Shown in pieces: positions 8,144-16,523 of a DNA stretch of 64,000 nucleotides (position 1 is the first letter of the stretch; the number at the start of each line of letters is the position of its first letter). Made by a program: the position numbers and the translations under genes. Under the pieces are notes generated by a model, which made no database searches, was not told the DNA's origin, and worked only from the letters and a program-made list of their open reading frames with translations. The stretch covers positions 243,480 through 307,479 of the forward strand of contig NZ_VCRA01000009.1 of NCBI RefSeq assembly GCF_005938385.1, given 5' to 3'. This DNA comes from Paenibacillus mesophilus. GTDB taxonomy: Bacteria > Bacillota > Bacilli > Paenibacillales > NBRC-103111.

Positions 8144-9120
8144 TTCGCCTTCAAATCTTTCTTGATCTGATCCAAAATCATCGCCCGCCCCTTCGGTCCC
8201 CAGCTCATAGCGAGCCAGTTGTCTACCTGGTAAACGTTGCCATTGTTGACCGCGCTAATATTTTTCCATACCGGATTGTCTTGAATGTTCTTCACGACCT
8301 GCTCGATCGTGCTGAACCGATTGCGCTGCATGAAAATATGGTCGGGGTTGAACGTACTCATTCCTTCGAGCGACACTTCGGCGCGGTTCTCGTTCGAGAT
8401 TCCCGCCGCCGGCGTCAAGCCGAGATCTTTATAGAGCAAATCGTTCAAAGCATGGCCTGTTTTTCCTTGAATCCGGATCGTTTTCTCGTTGATGACGGTA
8501 ACCATTACCGATTGCGTGCCGATCGCTTTTTGGACATCGTTTTTGATTTCGGCCAGCAGCTTGTCGTAATCCTGCAAATTTTTCTCGGCTTCCTTCGTCT
8601 TGCCTACGATTTCGGCCAGCTGCATGTGCGTGACGCGCCAATCCGCATTGAACGCGACTTTGACCGTCGGGGCGATTTTGCTCAGCTGCTCGTAAAACTT
8701 CTCGTTCTGCCCGCTTATAATAATCAAATCCGGCTTCCATTCCGACAGCTGCTCCAGGTTGGGCGCTTGCCCGTCCATCCCGCGGACGCCTTGCAGCTCA
8801 TCGGCGATATGCGGATAAAACTTTTTGTCCGACCAGGCGAAGGTGGAGCCCACGTAAGGCTTCACGCCCATGGCAAGCATATTGTCCTCGTAGGCGTTAT
8901 CGTTAATGAGCGCGATCTTCTGCGGCAAAGCCGGCACCTTCGTTTCTCCTTTGGCGTGCTTGATCGTGCGGGTTTCCTCTTGGGCGCCGGGAGCTTGGGT
9001 ACCCGATGCGGGAGCTGCCCCGGAATTAGCCTCTTTTTCGCCCGCTCCGCCACAACCCGCCAGTACGGCGACAAGCAGGACGGCTGCGGCCCCCAGAGAA
9101 AGCTTGATGCTTTTCAACAT
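8140..9120 (-). CDS. Iron-siderophore ABC transporter substrate-binding lipoprotein
   Basis: 326 residues from ATG 9120, with AGGAGGGTCAAATC just upstream; an in-frame extension to 9192 runs through the Fur box and is not a start. The N-terminus is a lipoprotein signal with lipobox LAGC followed by a Ser/Ala/Gly-rich linker. The body is a FeuA/FhuD-type binding protein: VPALPQKIALINDNAYED, KPDLIIISGQNEKFYEQL, and a long backbone helix. It captures ferric siderophore outside the membrane. No permease or ATPase gene adjoins it, so it must use permeases elsewhere, possibly the fused permease at 28764-30827. It heads a two-gene operon with the Btr-like regulator. Confidence 0.9.
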   Translation of the reverse strand: MLKSIKLSLGAAAVLLVAVLAGCGGAGEKEANSGAAPASGTQAPGAQEETRTIKHAKGETKVPALPQKIALINDNAYEDNMLAMGVKPYVGSTFAWSDKKFYPHIADELQGVRGMDGQAPNLEQLSEWKPDLIIISGQNEKFYEQLSKIAPTVKVAFNADWRVTHMQLAEIVGKTKEAEKNLQDYDKLLAEIKNDVQKAIGTQSVMVTVINEKTIRIQGKTGHALNDLLYKDLGLTPAAGISNENRAEVSLEGMSTFNPDHIFMQRNRFSTIEQVVKNIQDNPVWKNISAVNNGNVYQVDNWLAMSWGPKGRAMILDQIKKDLKAK

Positions 9121-9137
9121 GATTTGACCCTCCTGAT

Positions 9138-9168
9138 GATAATGAGAATTATTATCAACTAAATTATA
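9138..9168 (-). promoter_or_regulatory. Fur box and -10 element of the iron-binding protein operon
   Basis: GATAATGAGAATTATTATC at 9138-9156 differs from the 19-base Fur consensus GATAATGATAATCATTATC at only two positions. Reading the minus strand, TATAAT lies at 9168-9163, so the Fur box sits just downstream of the -10, over the start of the transcript and next to the ribosome binding site. Iron repression of this operon is therefore expected. Confidence 0.85.
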
Positions 9169-9420
9169 GGCGAGTCGCCTCAAGCCGTCCATATCTTATT
9201 TTGTCCGAATTGGTCCGCCTTGCGAGCATTCTGAACGACGGTACGCCGCTTATATAATGGAGTAACGCCAGCGAGCGACGCTACAAGGAACATCGATATT
9301 AACGATATGGCGATGGGCACGATCATGCTGCGCAGGGTAGAGGAGGAAGCGAGTCAGGGGTCGCCGCCTTGAAAAACAGATAACCGCCAGCAGTCGGCGG
9401 AAAGCTTGCTTCCGAGCCTG
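9169..9420. other. Intergenic stretch without a recognised gene
   Basis: About 250 bases between the iron operon promoter and the end of the YwaF-type gene. The longest plausible frame, at 9307-9372, is 21 codons without a ribosome binding site. Nothing else was recognised. Confidence 0.4.
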
Positions 9421-10152
9421 TTAACCCGAGCTCTTCCGTTTAGTGGCGGAGGCCCGAGCGGCGAACGGCCAATACAAGAGCAGGAAGATCACCAAGGCGA
9501 CGGCTTCCATCGAAAGCAAATACCAAGGATACGGCCCGAGGAAATCGAGCAGCGAAGCCGTCTCGGGCTTGCTCGCCACGAACATGTAGTTGCCCCCTGT
9601 AGCGGTGTTGACGAAGAATACGATAACGAGCATGACGTTCAGGAAGCCGAGCGTGACGAAGATCGATTTCAGCGTCGGTCGGAAGCCTTCCATCCATACC
9701 ATATAAAGGGGCGACAAAATGATCGCGATATGGGCGGCGAAAAATTCGAAATATACAAAATGAGGGAAGTCGTAGTATAGGACGGGGGTCAGCAGCGCCT
9801 GAATCGCCCCGCCGATCCCGGCGAAATAGACGATTTGAAAAACAAACCGGCTTCTGAGGAATAACATCGCTATGGACAAATACAGGGAGAGGCTGCACAG
9901 CTCCAGCGGCAGCGTGTACTTGACGTCATATACGTTCTCCGCTACATACCAAGCGTTCAAACTGACTTCCGAGGCGATCAACAAAGCCGCCAAGGCGTAA
10001 CGGCCGTAGCGGCTTCTTCTCCCTTGCCGAAGCCAATGACGGCTTATGTATAGCAGGACTACCGCGGCAACAAAAACGGCCAATGCGATCATATGGGTCA
10101 GGGAATAAGCAGTAAATACGTTCGGACTGTCGGCGTCGAAAAATCGGTTCAT
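9421..10152 (-). CDS. TIGR02206 (YwaF) family integral membrane protein
   Basis: 243 residues from ATG 10152, with AAAGGGGGG eight bases upstream; the TTG at 10158 is too close to that site. Six or seven hydrophobic segments span the protein, starting with MIALAVFVAAVVLLYISRHW and ending with LSMEAVALVIFLLLYWPFA. The family signature LPLELCSLSLYLSIAML and the acidic-aromatic YYDFPHFVYFEFFAAH segment are present. Members are found in Bacillus and Paenibacillus and their function is not established. It is on the minus strand as a single gene, and the 160 bases upstream hold room for a promoter. Confidence 0.82.
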   Translation of the reverse strand: MNRFFDADSPNVFTAYSLTHMIALAVFVAAVVLLYISRHWLRQGRRSRYGRYALAALLIASEVSLNAWYVAENVYDVKYTLPLELCSLSLYLSIAMLFLRSRFVFQIVYFAGIGGAIQALLTPVLYYDFPHFVYFEFFAAHIAIILSPLYMVWMEGFRPTLKSIFVTLGFLNVMLVIVFFVNTATGGNYMFVASKPETASLLDFLGPYPWYLLSMEAVALVIFLLLYWPFAARASATKRKSSG

Positions 10153-10312
10153 CGGCAAGCCCCCCTTTGGTATGAAGCATTTCTCTATTTAGGGGTATTT
10201 TACCACAATAGACGTCTAACCGCTCCAATTTGCAACGTTTATGAGCATGTCAAGCGGGTCGCGGTTCTGGAAGAGGGGTTGTCTCGGCGAAGCGAAGACA
10301 GTCCGACGCAAG

Positions 10313-11467
10313 TCATTCGGGCGATACCATCCGGATTTCTCGGGTAACGGAATCGGCAGCGGCGAATTCGAGCAGCCTGGCGCCCTCCTCGAGCAAGGCA
10401 TCGGAAGCTTCCTCGGACAGCGGCCCGAAAGGGCGGATGATCAAGTCGGCGGCTTTGCGTTTACGCTCGATTGTCCATAACCCGTTAACGAATCCATCGA
10501 CAAGGATAGTTGCCCGGATGATTCCGTTCTCGGTAAATACGAGCGGACGATGTTCGTCGGCGATGATTCGGGTGCGGTCGTCGTGAGATAACAGCATGTT
10601 GTCAAATTCGGACAGAAACCGTACCGGGACAGGAGCGTCCGGGTCGGGCAGCGGTGCATCAGGCAAATCGAACAGCTCGTTGCCGATCCGATCGATGAAT
10701 GTACGCAGCTGCGGGCGGAGCCGGTCTACAGCCTCGCTCAGCCGGGTCAATCCCGACCACACCTGCATATCTTTGACGGTGGCAGGGCCGAAAGCCGCCA
10801 AATATCGCAAGATCATCTCGTCCGGCAAGGTGTCGGAGGAGAGCGGAGTTCCCAGCCAAGCTTCGGCCGACGTATGGGCGGCTTGACCGGAGGAGCCCCA
10901 TATGCCGCGGGGCGGTATTTGGACGAGCGGCACGAAATTGCGTACCGCGTTGGCGAGCGCGGATGGATCGCGGTCCGGCCATTGCTCCTGCAGCAGCCTG
11001 CCGAGCTCGCTGAAGGTGCGCGGCCGTTCCTCGACAAGCGTTCGACCGGCAGCCGCGAGTGCCGCGATGTCCAAACCGGCGAGCCGCTTGCCATAGGAGC
11101 CGATCAGGGCTCGCTCAAGTAGAGGCTGCAGGACGGGCCGGAAGCCAACACAGTCGCGGGCGGTTACGAGGTGGATCGTCGAGCGCATGAGCGCGATTCG
11201 TACCGCCTGTCGGTTAACGATCAAGTCGGACAGCTCTTCGTGGCGGAAGCTCTCGAGCCGAGTCCACAATCCGATATAGGGCGGGGTCGGCGCCTGAGCC
11301 TGGAAGCCGGCAAGGTGTTCGAGCGCGTCATAGGCGGACATGCTAGCTCTGCGCAGCAGCAGCTGACGCGCCAGCAAGGCACGGTTCAGCGCGCGGGTGC
11401 CGAGGACGGGCCCCGGTCTACTGTCGCTTCGCTCGACGGTGGAATCCGGCTTTGGGTTAGCTTCCAT
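10313..11467 (-). CDS. Winged-helix DNA-binding protein of the HTH_42 (YcaQ/AlkZ-like) type
   Basis: 384 residues from ATG 11467, preceded by AAAGGAGAAA. The N-terminal part has the family's LNRALLARQLLLRR opening and GFQAQAPTPPYIGLWTR, which resembles the catalytic-loop region of the HTH_42 superfamily. Later segments PDEMILRYLAAFGPATVKDMQVWSG and FLSEFDNMLLSHDDRTRI are also typical. The family includes DNA glycosylases that unhook crosslinks or remove alkylated bases, where a QxQ or QxD motif (here QAQAP) is catalytic. A repair role is inferred from the family. It stands alone between an unrelated membrane protein and the pirin operon. Confidence 0.75.
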   Translation of the reverse strand: MEANPKPDSTVERSDSRPGPVLGTRALNRALLARQLLLRRASMSAYDALEHLAGFQAQAPTPPYIGLWTRLESFRHEELSDLIVNRQAVRIALMRSTIHLVTARDCVGFRPVLQPLLERALIGSYGKRLAGLDIAALAAAGRTLVEERPRTFSELGRLLQEQWPDRDPSALANAVRNFVPLVQIPPRGIWGSSGQAAHTSAEAWLGTPLSSDTLPDEMILRYLAAFGPATVKDMQVWSGLTRLSEAVDRLRPQLRTFIDRIGNELFDLPDAPLPDPDAPVPVRFLSEFDNMLLSHDDRTRIIADEHRPLVFTENGIIRATILVDGFVNGLWTIERKRKAADLIIRPFGPLSEEASDALLEEGARLLEFAAADSVTREIRMVSPE

Positions 11468-11621
11468 GGCAGTATTTCTCCTTTCTTATCGTTCGGATTG
11501 CTTGATAGCTATATTATACCGGCTCAGCCTGACAGTTTCCGTCAGTGGATGTTGAGGCTGGAACTTATTGCGGAAATTTTTGTCCTTATTTTGGCGGATT
11601 CTATGCCTTCAGAAGAATAAA

Positions 11622-11648
11622 GGAAAAAAACGGCCTTTAAGGCCGTTT
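11622..11648 (-). terminator. Intrinsic terminator of the MarR-pirin operon
   Basis: On the minus strand AAACGGCC, loop TTAAA, GGCCGTTT is followed by a run of Ts. It lies about 130 bases after the pirin stop. The rest of the 308-base gap 11468-11775 holds a TATAAT (minus strand, 11518-11513) that may serve the HTH_42 gene, and nothing else recognised. Confidence 0.8.
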
Positions 11649-11775
11649 CCTGGCAAAATCCATTCGACGTGCATGAAATAGGCGAAATAGATGCAAAAGT
11701 TTCCTTTATTTGTTTCTGCCCCGGGCTTTCGCCCGAATAGAGTCGCTTTTTTCCTCTATCGATCCAATTGTCGGC

Positions 11776-12552
11776 TTACCGCTTGTTGTACAAAGGATAG
11801 TCTACCTGCGTCGGCACTTCGATGACGATGAGTCGAACAGCTTCGTCTTCCGCAGCCCTCAGCAAGATCTCTTCGCCGGCAGCGGCATCGATGACTGCAA
11901 AGTCCTGGTGAGTGATCGGTACCGGCCCTGCCGAATGATCCGCGCGCCGAATCGTTCCGCTGCCGCGTATCGCCAAGACGGCCCACGATCGGCCGGCCGG
12001 AAGCTCCTGACGGTACTCGGCGCCCGGGGACAAGATCAAATCAAGCATCAATGCGTCTGTCGTAAGAACGACAGGAGAAGGGCCGCCGATTACGTATTTG
12101 ACGCTTACCCCGTCGCGCTGCTCGCTGGGAAATTGCTCATGCTCGAACTGACGGTAAGTCGGCGGCTGCTGCCTCGATCGGCGCAGATCCGGCTCGAACC
12201 AGATTTGAAAGCCTTCCATGTCGGGTCCGATGAACCGCTCCTCGTGATGGACGCCGGAGCCGGTCTGCATCACCTGCGCGCCGCCCGGTCCGATCGTGCT
12301 GTTCGTTCCAAGCGAATCGCCGTGAACGGCTGTTCCTTCGATCACGTAAGTCACGATCTCGAATCCCTGATGCGGGTGAGGCGGAATGTAGCCTTCTTCC
12401 CGGGTGAATGCCCATGCCCAGTAGAAGAGCGGGCCTACCCGCTTCACGGCGCCTCCTTCGCCCGGGAAGCCGATCGGCTTCCGCTCGGTTATGCTTCCTC
12501 CGTCAAATTCGCCCTCTCCTTGTTCGGCTGCGGGATATACGGCAATATTCAT
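11776..12552 (-). CDS. Pirin family protein
   Basis: 258 residues from ATG 12552, with GGAGGACTTGCG upstream; the frame extends further but without a ribosome binding site. Pirin double-cupin features are clear: the metal-binding region IPPHPHQGFEIVTYVIEG, then GGAQVMQTGSGVHHEERF with further His and Glu ligands, and a second cupin half with LSPGAEYRQELPAGRSWAVL. Pirins bind iron and act as quercetin dioxygenases or as redox-linked co-regulators. It lies 25 bases after the MarR gene in the same operon; MarR-pirin pairs often respond to quinones or electrophiles, so a detoxification role is inferred. Confidence 0.9.
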   Translation of the reverse strand: MNIAVYPAAEQGEGEFDGGSITERKPIGFPGEGGAVKRVGPLFYWAWAFTREEGYIPPHPHQGFEIVTYVIEGTAVHGDSLGTNSTIGPGGAQVMQTGSGVHHEERFIGPDMEGFQIWFEPDLRRSRQQPPTYRQFEHEQFPSEQRDGVSVKYVIGGPSPVVLTTDALMLDLILSPGAEYRQELPAGRSWAVLAIRGSGTIRRADHSAGPVPITHQDFAVIDAAAGEEILLRAAEDEAVRLIVIEVPTQVDYPLYNKR

Positions 12553-12577
12553 CGCAAGTCCTCCTCGGCTGGAAATG

Positions 12578-13024
12578 TTATTTCTTGAAGCTTTCCTCGG
12601 CGCTGCGGCCAAGCTTCTTCAGCAATTCGTAGGCGGCTCGCCGCTCTTCCGGCGACAGTCCTTTAACCGCCTCCTCGATAACGGCAGTATGCTCCGGAAA
12701 CGTATCTTCTATAAAAGCCGTCCCTTTATCGGTAATTTCGGCGTACCATACCCGCCGGTCTTCCGGGCAGCCTACGCGGACTACCAGCTCTTTTTGCACC
12801 AATTTATCGACTACGTAAGTAATGTTTCCGCTAGTCATCAATATTTTCTCGCCGATTTGCTGCAGCGGCTGGCGTCCTTTATGATACAAGAGCTCGAGTA
12901 CGCCAAATTCGGTCCGGTTCAGCCCGATTCGGCGAATATGCCGGTCGGCGTGCGCGTTGACCCATTGGCTCGCTCTGGAAAGTACGACGAACAGCTGCAG
13001 GCTGTCGTTAGTCTGTTTTTCCAT
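12578..13024 (-). CDS. MarR family transcriptional regulator
   Basis: 148 residues from ATG 13024 with AAAGGAGA upstream. The winged-helix core is standard: LNRTEFGVLELLYHKG, QQIGEKILMTSGNITYVVDK as recognition region, and the wing CPEDRRVWYAEITDKG. It heads the operon with the pirin gene. A perfect palindrome covers its own -10 element, so the protein very likely represses itself. The protein and its operator resemble the MhqR group, which senses quinones in B. subtilis; the inducer here is inferred from that likeness and not shown. Confidence 0.9.
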   Translation of the reverse strand: MEKQTNDSLQLFVVLSRASQWVNAHADRHIRRIGLNRTEFGVLELLYHKGRQPLQQIGEKILMTSGNITYVVDKLVQKELVVRVGCPEDRRVWYAEITDKGTAFIEDTFPEHTAVIEEAVKGLSPEERRAAYELLKKLGRSAEESFKK

Positions 13025-13061
13025 GATGGAGGTCTCCTTTCTGGAGCTTTACAATCGTTGT

Positions 13062-13103
13062 TTATCTTAATTTTAAGATAAGTGTTTGCGCGAAAATTGT
13101 CAA
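13062..13103 (-). promoter_or_regulatory. MarR-pirin promoter with overlapping operator
   Basis: On the minus strand TTGACA (13103-13098), a 17-base spacer and TATCTT (13080-13075) form a good promoter. The perfect palindrome TTATCTTAATTTTAAGATAA at 13062-13081 covers the -10. Nine-base arms around a two-base centre are typical of MarR operators and resemble the ATCTnnAATTnnAGAT pattern of MhqR sites. Confidence 0.8.
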
Positions 13104-13128
13104 GTGTTAGCGGCGCTATTGTACCCGA

Positions 13129-13158
13129 TTGGACGCCGCCGGCCGTTTCGCCTATAAT
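13129..13158 (+). promoter_or_regulatory. Candidate promoter of the DEAD-box helicase gene
   Basis: TTGGAC at 13129-13134 and TATAAT at 13153-13158 with an 18-base spacer, 54 bases before the start codon. Confidence 0.5.
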
Positions 13159-13211
13159 TATTCCCAAATCGATGCGGTCGCGATCCGGCCGTCGGAAAAG
13201 AGGTAACAATT

Positions 13212-14915
13212 TTGAACCCAACTTTCTCGTCTCTCGGCATCCGTGCCAGTCTGTGCGGCGTTTTGCAGCGTGCGGGCTTGACCGAGCCGACCCCCGTGCA
13301 GGAACGAACGATCCCTTTCGCCTTGGCGGGGCGCGACGTTATCGTGCAAGCGCAGACCGGCACCGGCAAAACGATGGCATTTCTTTTGCCGCTGACGGAG
13401 AAGTCCGCTCCGCGTAACGAATTTGTCCGCGCGCTGATCCTTACTCCGACCCGGGAGCTGGCGATTCAGATCACTTCGGAAGCCCGTAAGCTGGCGGATG
13501 CGGCAGGCGCAACCGTGATGGCGGTATACGGCGGGCAAGATGTGATCGCTCAAGCCCACAGGCTGGGAGGTTCGCCCGATATCGTCATTGCGACACCCGG
13601 ACGGCTGCTCGATCATATAAGGCGCGGAACGATCGATCTGTCGCGGCTGTCGGCGCTCGTACTGGACGAAGCGGATCAGATGCTGCACATGGGCTTTCTC
13701 CCGGAGGTCGAGGAAATTATACGGCAAACGCCGGATGACCGTCAAACGATGCTGTTCTCGGCCACTTTTCCCGAATCGGTACGCGTATTGTCCGAACGGT
13801 ATATGAAAGGTCCGGAAGATATTCGCGTGCAAGGCAAGCGGATTACGCTGGACGAAATTCGCCAATACGTCGTCGAGACGACGGACCGGCAGAAGAAAGA
13901 TACGCTGCTCAAGCTGCTGCACGAGAACCCTCCGTTTCTGGCCGTCATTTTCTGCCGAACGAAAATACGCGCCAAAAAACTGACGGAATCGCTCGCGGCG
14001 GAACGGCTTAACGTCGACGAATTGCACGGCGATTTGACGCAGGCGAAGCGGGAAGCGGTCATGAAACGATTCCGCGAAGCCCGGGTGCAGCTGCTGGTGG
14101 CGACCGACGTAGCCGCACGGGGGCTGGATGTCGACGGCGTGACGCATGTGTACAATTACGACATTCCGCAGGACCCGGAAAGCTATATTCACCGCATCGG
14201 CCGTACGGGCAGGGCGGGGCAGCAAGGAATCGCCATCACGTTGGCCGCCCCGAAGGATGCGGGAGAGCTGAAAGAGATCGAACGCGCGATCGGCTCCGTG
14301 CTGGAGCGGAAACAGGTGCAAGGAAGCCGCGCGAGCGACGAGCGGCGATCCACCGATGCGAGAACGCCGTCCAAAGCGGGCGCGGACAAAGAACGGGCCG
14401 GCAAGCGTTGGCAGGGCAGAAGCGCTTCCGATCGCGCTAGTATTAGCGGTATGACTTCCAAAGGCGGCGCCCGCCGAAGTGAACCGGGAAATCCGGGTCA
14501 TGTAAATGCCGATGCTGAACATGCGAACACAAGGACCGGCAGTTCCCGAACTTCGGCAAGTTCGAAGGAGCGGAGGCACGGAGACGGCTCGCCGAACGTG
14601 CGTGAGCAGTCTAAGCCGGCCGGCAGGTTTGGCAAAGATTCCGAATCCACACCGTCAGCGGGGCGTGGCAGCAGGAAAGGGAAGGTCGAATTTGACGAAA
14701 CCCGGAGCAATCGCCAAGCTGCAGCCAAGCCGGCAAGACGAACAGGAGCGGCGAAATCCGATGAATGGTACAGCTCGAAACCGGGAAAACGGGCGGATAC
14801 CGCCAGAACCGGCAAGTTCAATAAAGCCGCAAAGCCCGGCGACAACCGGAGCCATCCGCGCCGATCCGATGCATCACCCGGTCCGCGAAACAACCGTTCC
14901 GGAAGATGCAAATAG
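13212..14915 (+). CDS. DEAD-box ATP-dependent RNA helicase with long basic C-terminal tail
   Basis: 567 residues from a TTG at 13212 with AAAGAGGTAAC upstream. All core motifs are present: Q motif (LTEPTPVQERTIP), Walker A AQTGTGKT, PTRELAIQ, DEAD as VLDEADQML, SAT in LFSATFP, ARGLDVDGVTHVYNYD and HRIGRTGRAG. From about residue 365 the protein becomes a 200-residue low-complexity tail rich in Arg, Lys, Ser and Gly, with no folded RNA-binding domain seen. Such tails bind RNA without specificity. CshA/DeaD-type proteins of Bacillus act in ribosome assembly, mRNA decay and cold adaptation. It is a single gene with its own promoter and terminator. Confidence 0.93.
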   Translation: MNPTFSSLGIRASLCGVLQRAGLTEPTPVQERTIPFALAGRDVIVQAQTGTGKTMAFLLPLTEKSAPRNEFVRALILTPTRELAIQITSEARKLADAAGATVMAVYGGQDVIAQAHRLGGSPDIVIATPGRLLDHIRRGTIDLSRLSALVLDEADQMLHMGFLPEVEEIIRQTPDDRQTMLFSATFPESVRVLSERYMKGPEDIRVQGKRITLDEIRQYVVETTDRQKKDTLLKLLHENPPFLAVIFCRTKIRAKKLTESLAAERLNVDELHGDLTQAKREAVMKRFREARVQLLVATDVAARGLDVDGVTHVYNYDIPQDPESYIHRIGRTGRAGQQGIAITLAAPKDAGELKEIERAIGSVLERKQVQGSRASDERRSTDARTPSKAGADKERAGKRWQGRSASDRASISGMTSKGGARRSEPGNPGHVNADAEHANTRTGSSRTSASSKERRHGDGSPNVREQSKPAGRFGKDSESTPSAGRGSRKGKVEFDETRSNRQAAAKPARRTGAAKSDEWYSSKPGKRADTARTGKFNKAAKPGDNRSHPRRSDASPGPRNNRSGRCK

Positions 14916-14948
14916 AGTATAAGCGCGAATCGCCGATCCGTTTAGGAT

Positions 14949-14990
14949 GCATCCGTCCTCTGCAAAAGAGGAGCCGGATGCTTCTTTTTT
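14949..14990 (+). terminator. Intrinsic terminator of the helicase gene
   Basis: GCATCCG-TCCTCT pairs with AGAGGA-GC-CGGATGC and is followed by TTCTTTTTT. Confidence 0.85.
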
Positions 14991-14991
14991 C

Positions 14992-15000
14992 TGCTATAAT
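14992..15000 (+). promoter_or_regulatory. Extended -10 element for the capA-like gene
   Basis: TGCTATAAT is a perfect extended -10 (TGnTATAAT), 32 bases before the start codon. No good -35 is visible, as expected for extended -10 promoters; the region overlaps the upstream terminator. Confidence 0.55.
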
Positions 15001-15032
15001 AGGTTCAAAGTCCACTGTGCAAAGGAGTCTAA

Positions 15033-16487
15033 ATGGAGCATTCATCGCGTAAGGAAAAATACCAGCGCAAGCGAAGCCTCTCGAAACGGAAATATAAACG
15101 ACGGTGGGTGTCTTCGGCGTTTATCGTGGCATTTTTCGCGTTGGCGTTCATATTGTGGCTTTCGTATAACAACGGTACGGGCAGCAAAGATGCGGCCCCA
15201 AGCGACCCGAACCCGAAGCCGCAGGCCGGACAAGGGCAAGCTCCGACGGACGGCGGCAAGAGCGGCTCCGGGACCCGAACGGAAACGGCGGGCGGCAAGG
15301 ATAGGGAGCCTGACGGCAAGAGCGGACCGGGGGCGGACAATCCGAGCGGCACGGATGCGCCGAAGCAAGGAACCGCCAATGCGGGTGCGGCGAACGGGAA
15401 CGCGGGGACGGCCGGAAATGCCGGGACTGCCGGGGACACGGGGACGGCCGGAGGCGGTAAGACGGATGATCCGGGCAAAACCCCTTCCGTCACGCCTCCG
15501 GCGCCGGTACCGGAAGGTTCCAAAGAAACGGACGACCCGAATCGCGTCTCGCTAGCGTTCGTGGGAGACGTCATTTTCGCGGACAATGTGGATGTCGCAC
15601 TGAAAGCGAACGGCTACGACTACCCTTACAGACAAGTCCGCTCGTACTTGGAATCGGCCGATTTGACAATCGCCAATCTGGAGACGCCGATCACGGAGAG
15701 AGGGACGGCCGCCGTCAAGGAATACGCCTACCGTTCCAATCCGAAAGCATTGCCGGCGTTCAAGGAAGCGGGCTTCGATCTCGTCAACCTGGCCAACAAC
15801 CACATCCTCGATTACGGTACGGCAGGCTTGCTCGATACGTTCGATCATCTCGACAAGACAGGCATCCGCTGGTTCGGCGCGGGCCGCAACGTCGCCGAGG
15901 CGTTCAAGCCGGTCATCGTCGAGAAGAAAGGGATCAAGATCGCCTTCCTGGGTCTTAGCAAGGTGGTGCCGACGCAGGACTGGAAAGCCGGCAAAGACCG
16001 CCCCGGCGTAGCCGATACATACGCTTTGAAGCTGCCGCTGGAGGCGATCCAGAACGCCAAGAAGCAGGCCGACCTTGTCATTGTGGTCGCGCATTGGGGC
16101 GTCGAGAGGCAGGATCAGCCGGAGAAGTATCAGAAAGATTTCGCCCGCCAATACATCGATGCCGGAGCCGACCTGATCGTCGGCGGACATCCTCACGTGC
16201 TGCAAGGGTTCGAGAATTACAAAGGAAAATGGATCGCTTACAGCTTGGGCAATTTTATATTTACGATGAATGAAAATCCGCTTACTTGGGAAAGTGTTAT
16301 TTTGCAGGCGACTTGCTCGAAGGAAGGCGGATGTGCGCTGAAGACGGTGCCGGTGTTGACCAAGCTGGCCAATCCGGAGCCGATGACGGGGGACGCGGCC
16401 ACCAAGCTGTTCGACCGATTGACCGGCATTTCGTTCCAAGCGGAAGTCGGCCAGGACGGGACTGTACGGATACAGAACAAGAAATGA
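15033..16487 (+). CDS. CapA family protein (poly-gamma-glutamate/capsule type metallophosphatase fold)
   Basis: 484 residues from ATG 15033, with AAAGGAG eight bases before. A basic N-terminus is followed by one membrane segment (FIVAFFALAFILWLSY, about residues 30-46), so the protein is anchored with its bulk outside. Residues about 47-165 are a disordered linker rich in Gly, Ala, Thr and Asp with imperfect NAGTAG repeats. The CapA domain follows: LAFVGDVIFADNVD, NLETPIT, NLANNHILDYG, VVAHWGVE, GGHPHVLQGFE and YSLGNFIF. CapA/PgsA proteins take part in poly-gamma-glutamate synthesis, but many orphan members like this one lack pgsBC neighbours, so the role here is uncertain. Confidence 0.88.
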   Translation: MEHSSRKEKYQRKRSLSKRKYKRRWVSSAFIVAFFALAFILWLSYNNGTGSKDAAPSDPNPKPQAGQGQAPTDGGKSGSGTRTETAGGKDREPDGKSGPGADNPSGTDAPKQGTANAGAANGNAGTAGNAGTAGDTGTAGGGKTDDPGKTPSVTPPAPVPEGSKETDDPNRVSLAFVGDVIFADNVDVALKANGYDYPYRQVRSYLESADLTIANLETPITERGTAAVKEYAYRSNPKALPAFKEAGFDLVNLANNHILDYGTAGLLDTFDHLDKTGIRWFGAGRNVAEAFKPVIVEKKGIKIAFLGLSKVVPTQDWKAGKDRPGVADTYALKLPLEAIQNAKKQADLVIVVAHWGVERQDQPEKYQKDFARQYIDAGADLIVGGHPHVLQGFENYKGKWIAYSLGNFIFTMNENPLTWESVILQATCSKEGGCALKTVPVLTKLANPEPMTGDAATKLFDRLTGISFQAEVGQDGTVRIQNKK

Positions 16488-16523
16488 ACCGCCATTTAAA
16501 CCAAACCGACGGGAGAACGTGCC

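Noticed and set aside
9307..9372. Twenty-one-codon frame in the gap after the Fur box
   Set aside because: It has no ribosome binding site and no recognisable features.
13158..14579. Minus-strand open frame of 473 codons opposite the helicase
   Set aside because: The helicase has every DEAD-box motif; the antisense product shows no family features.
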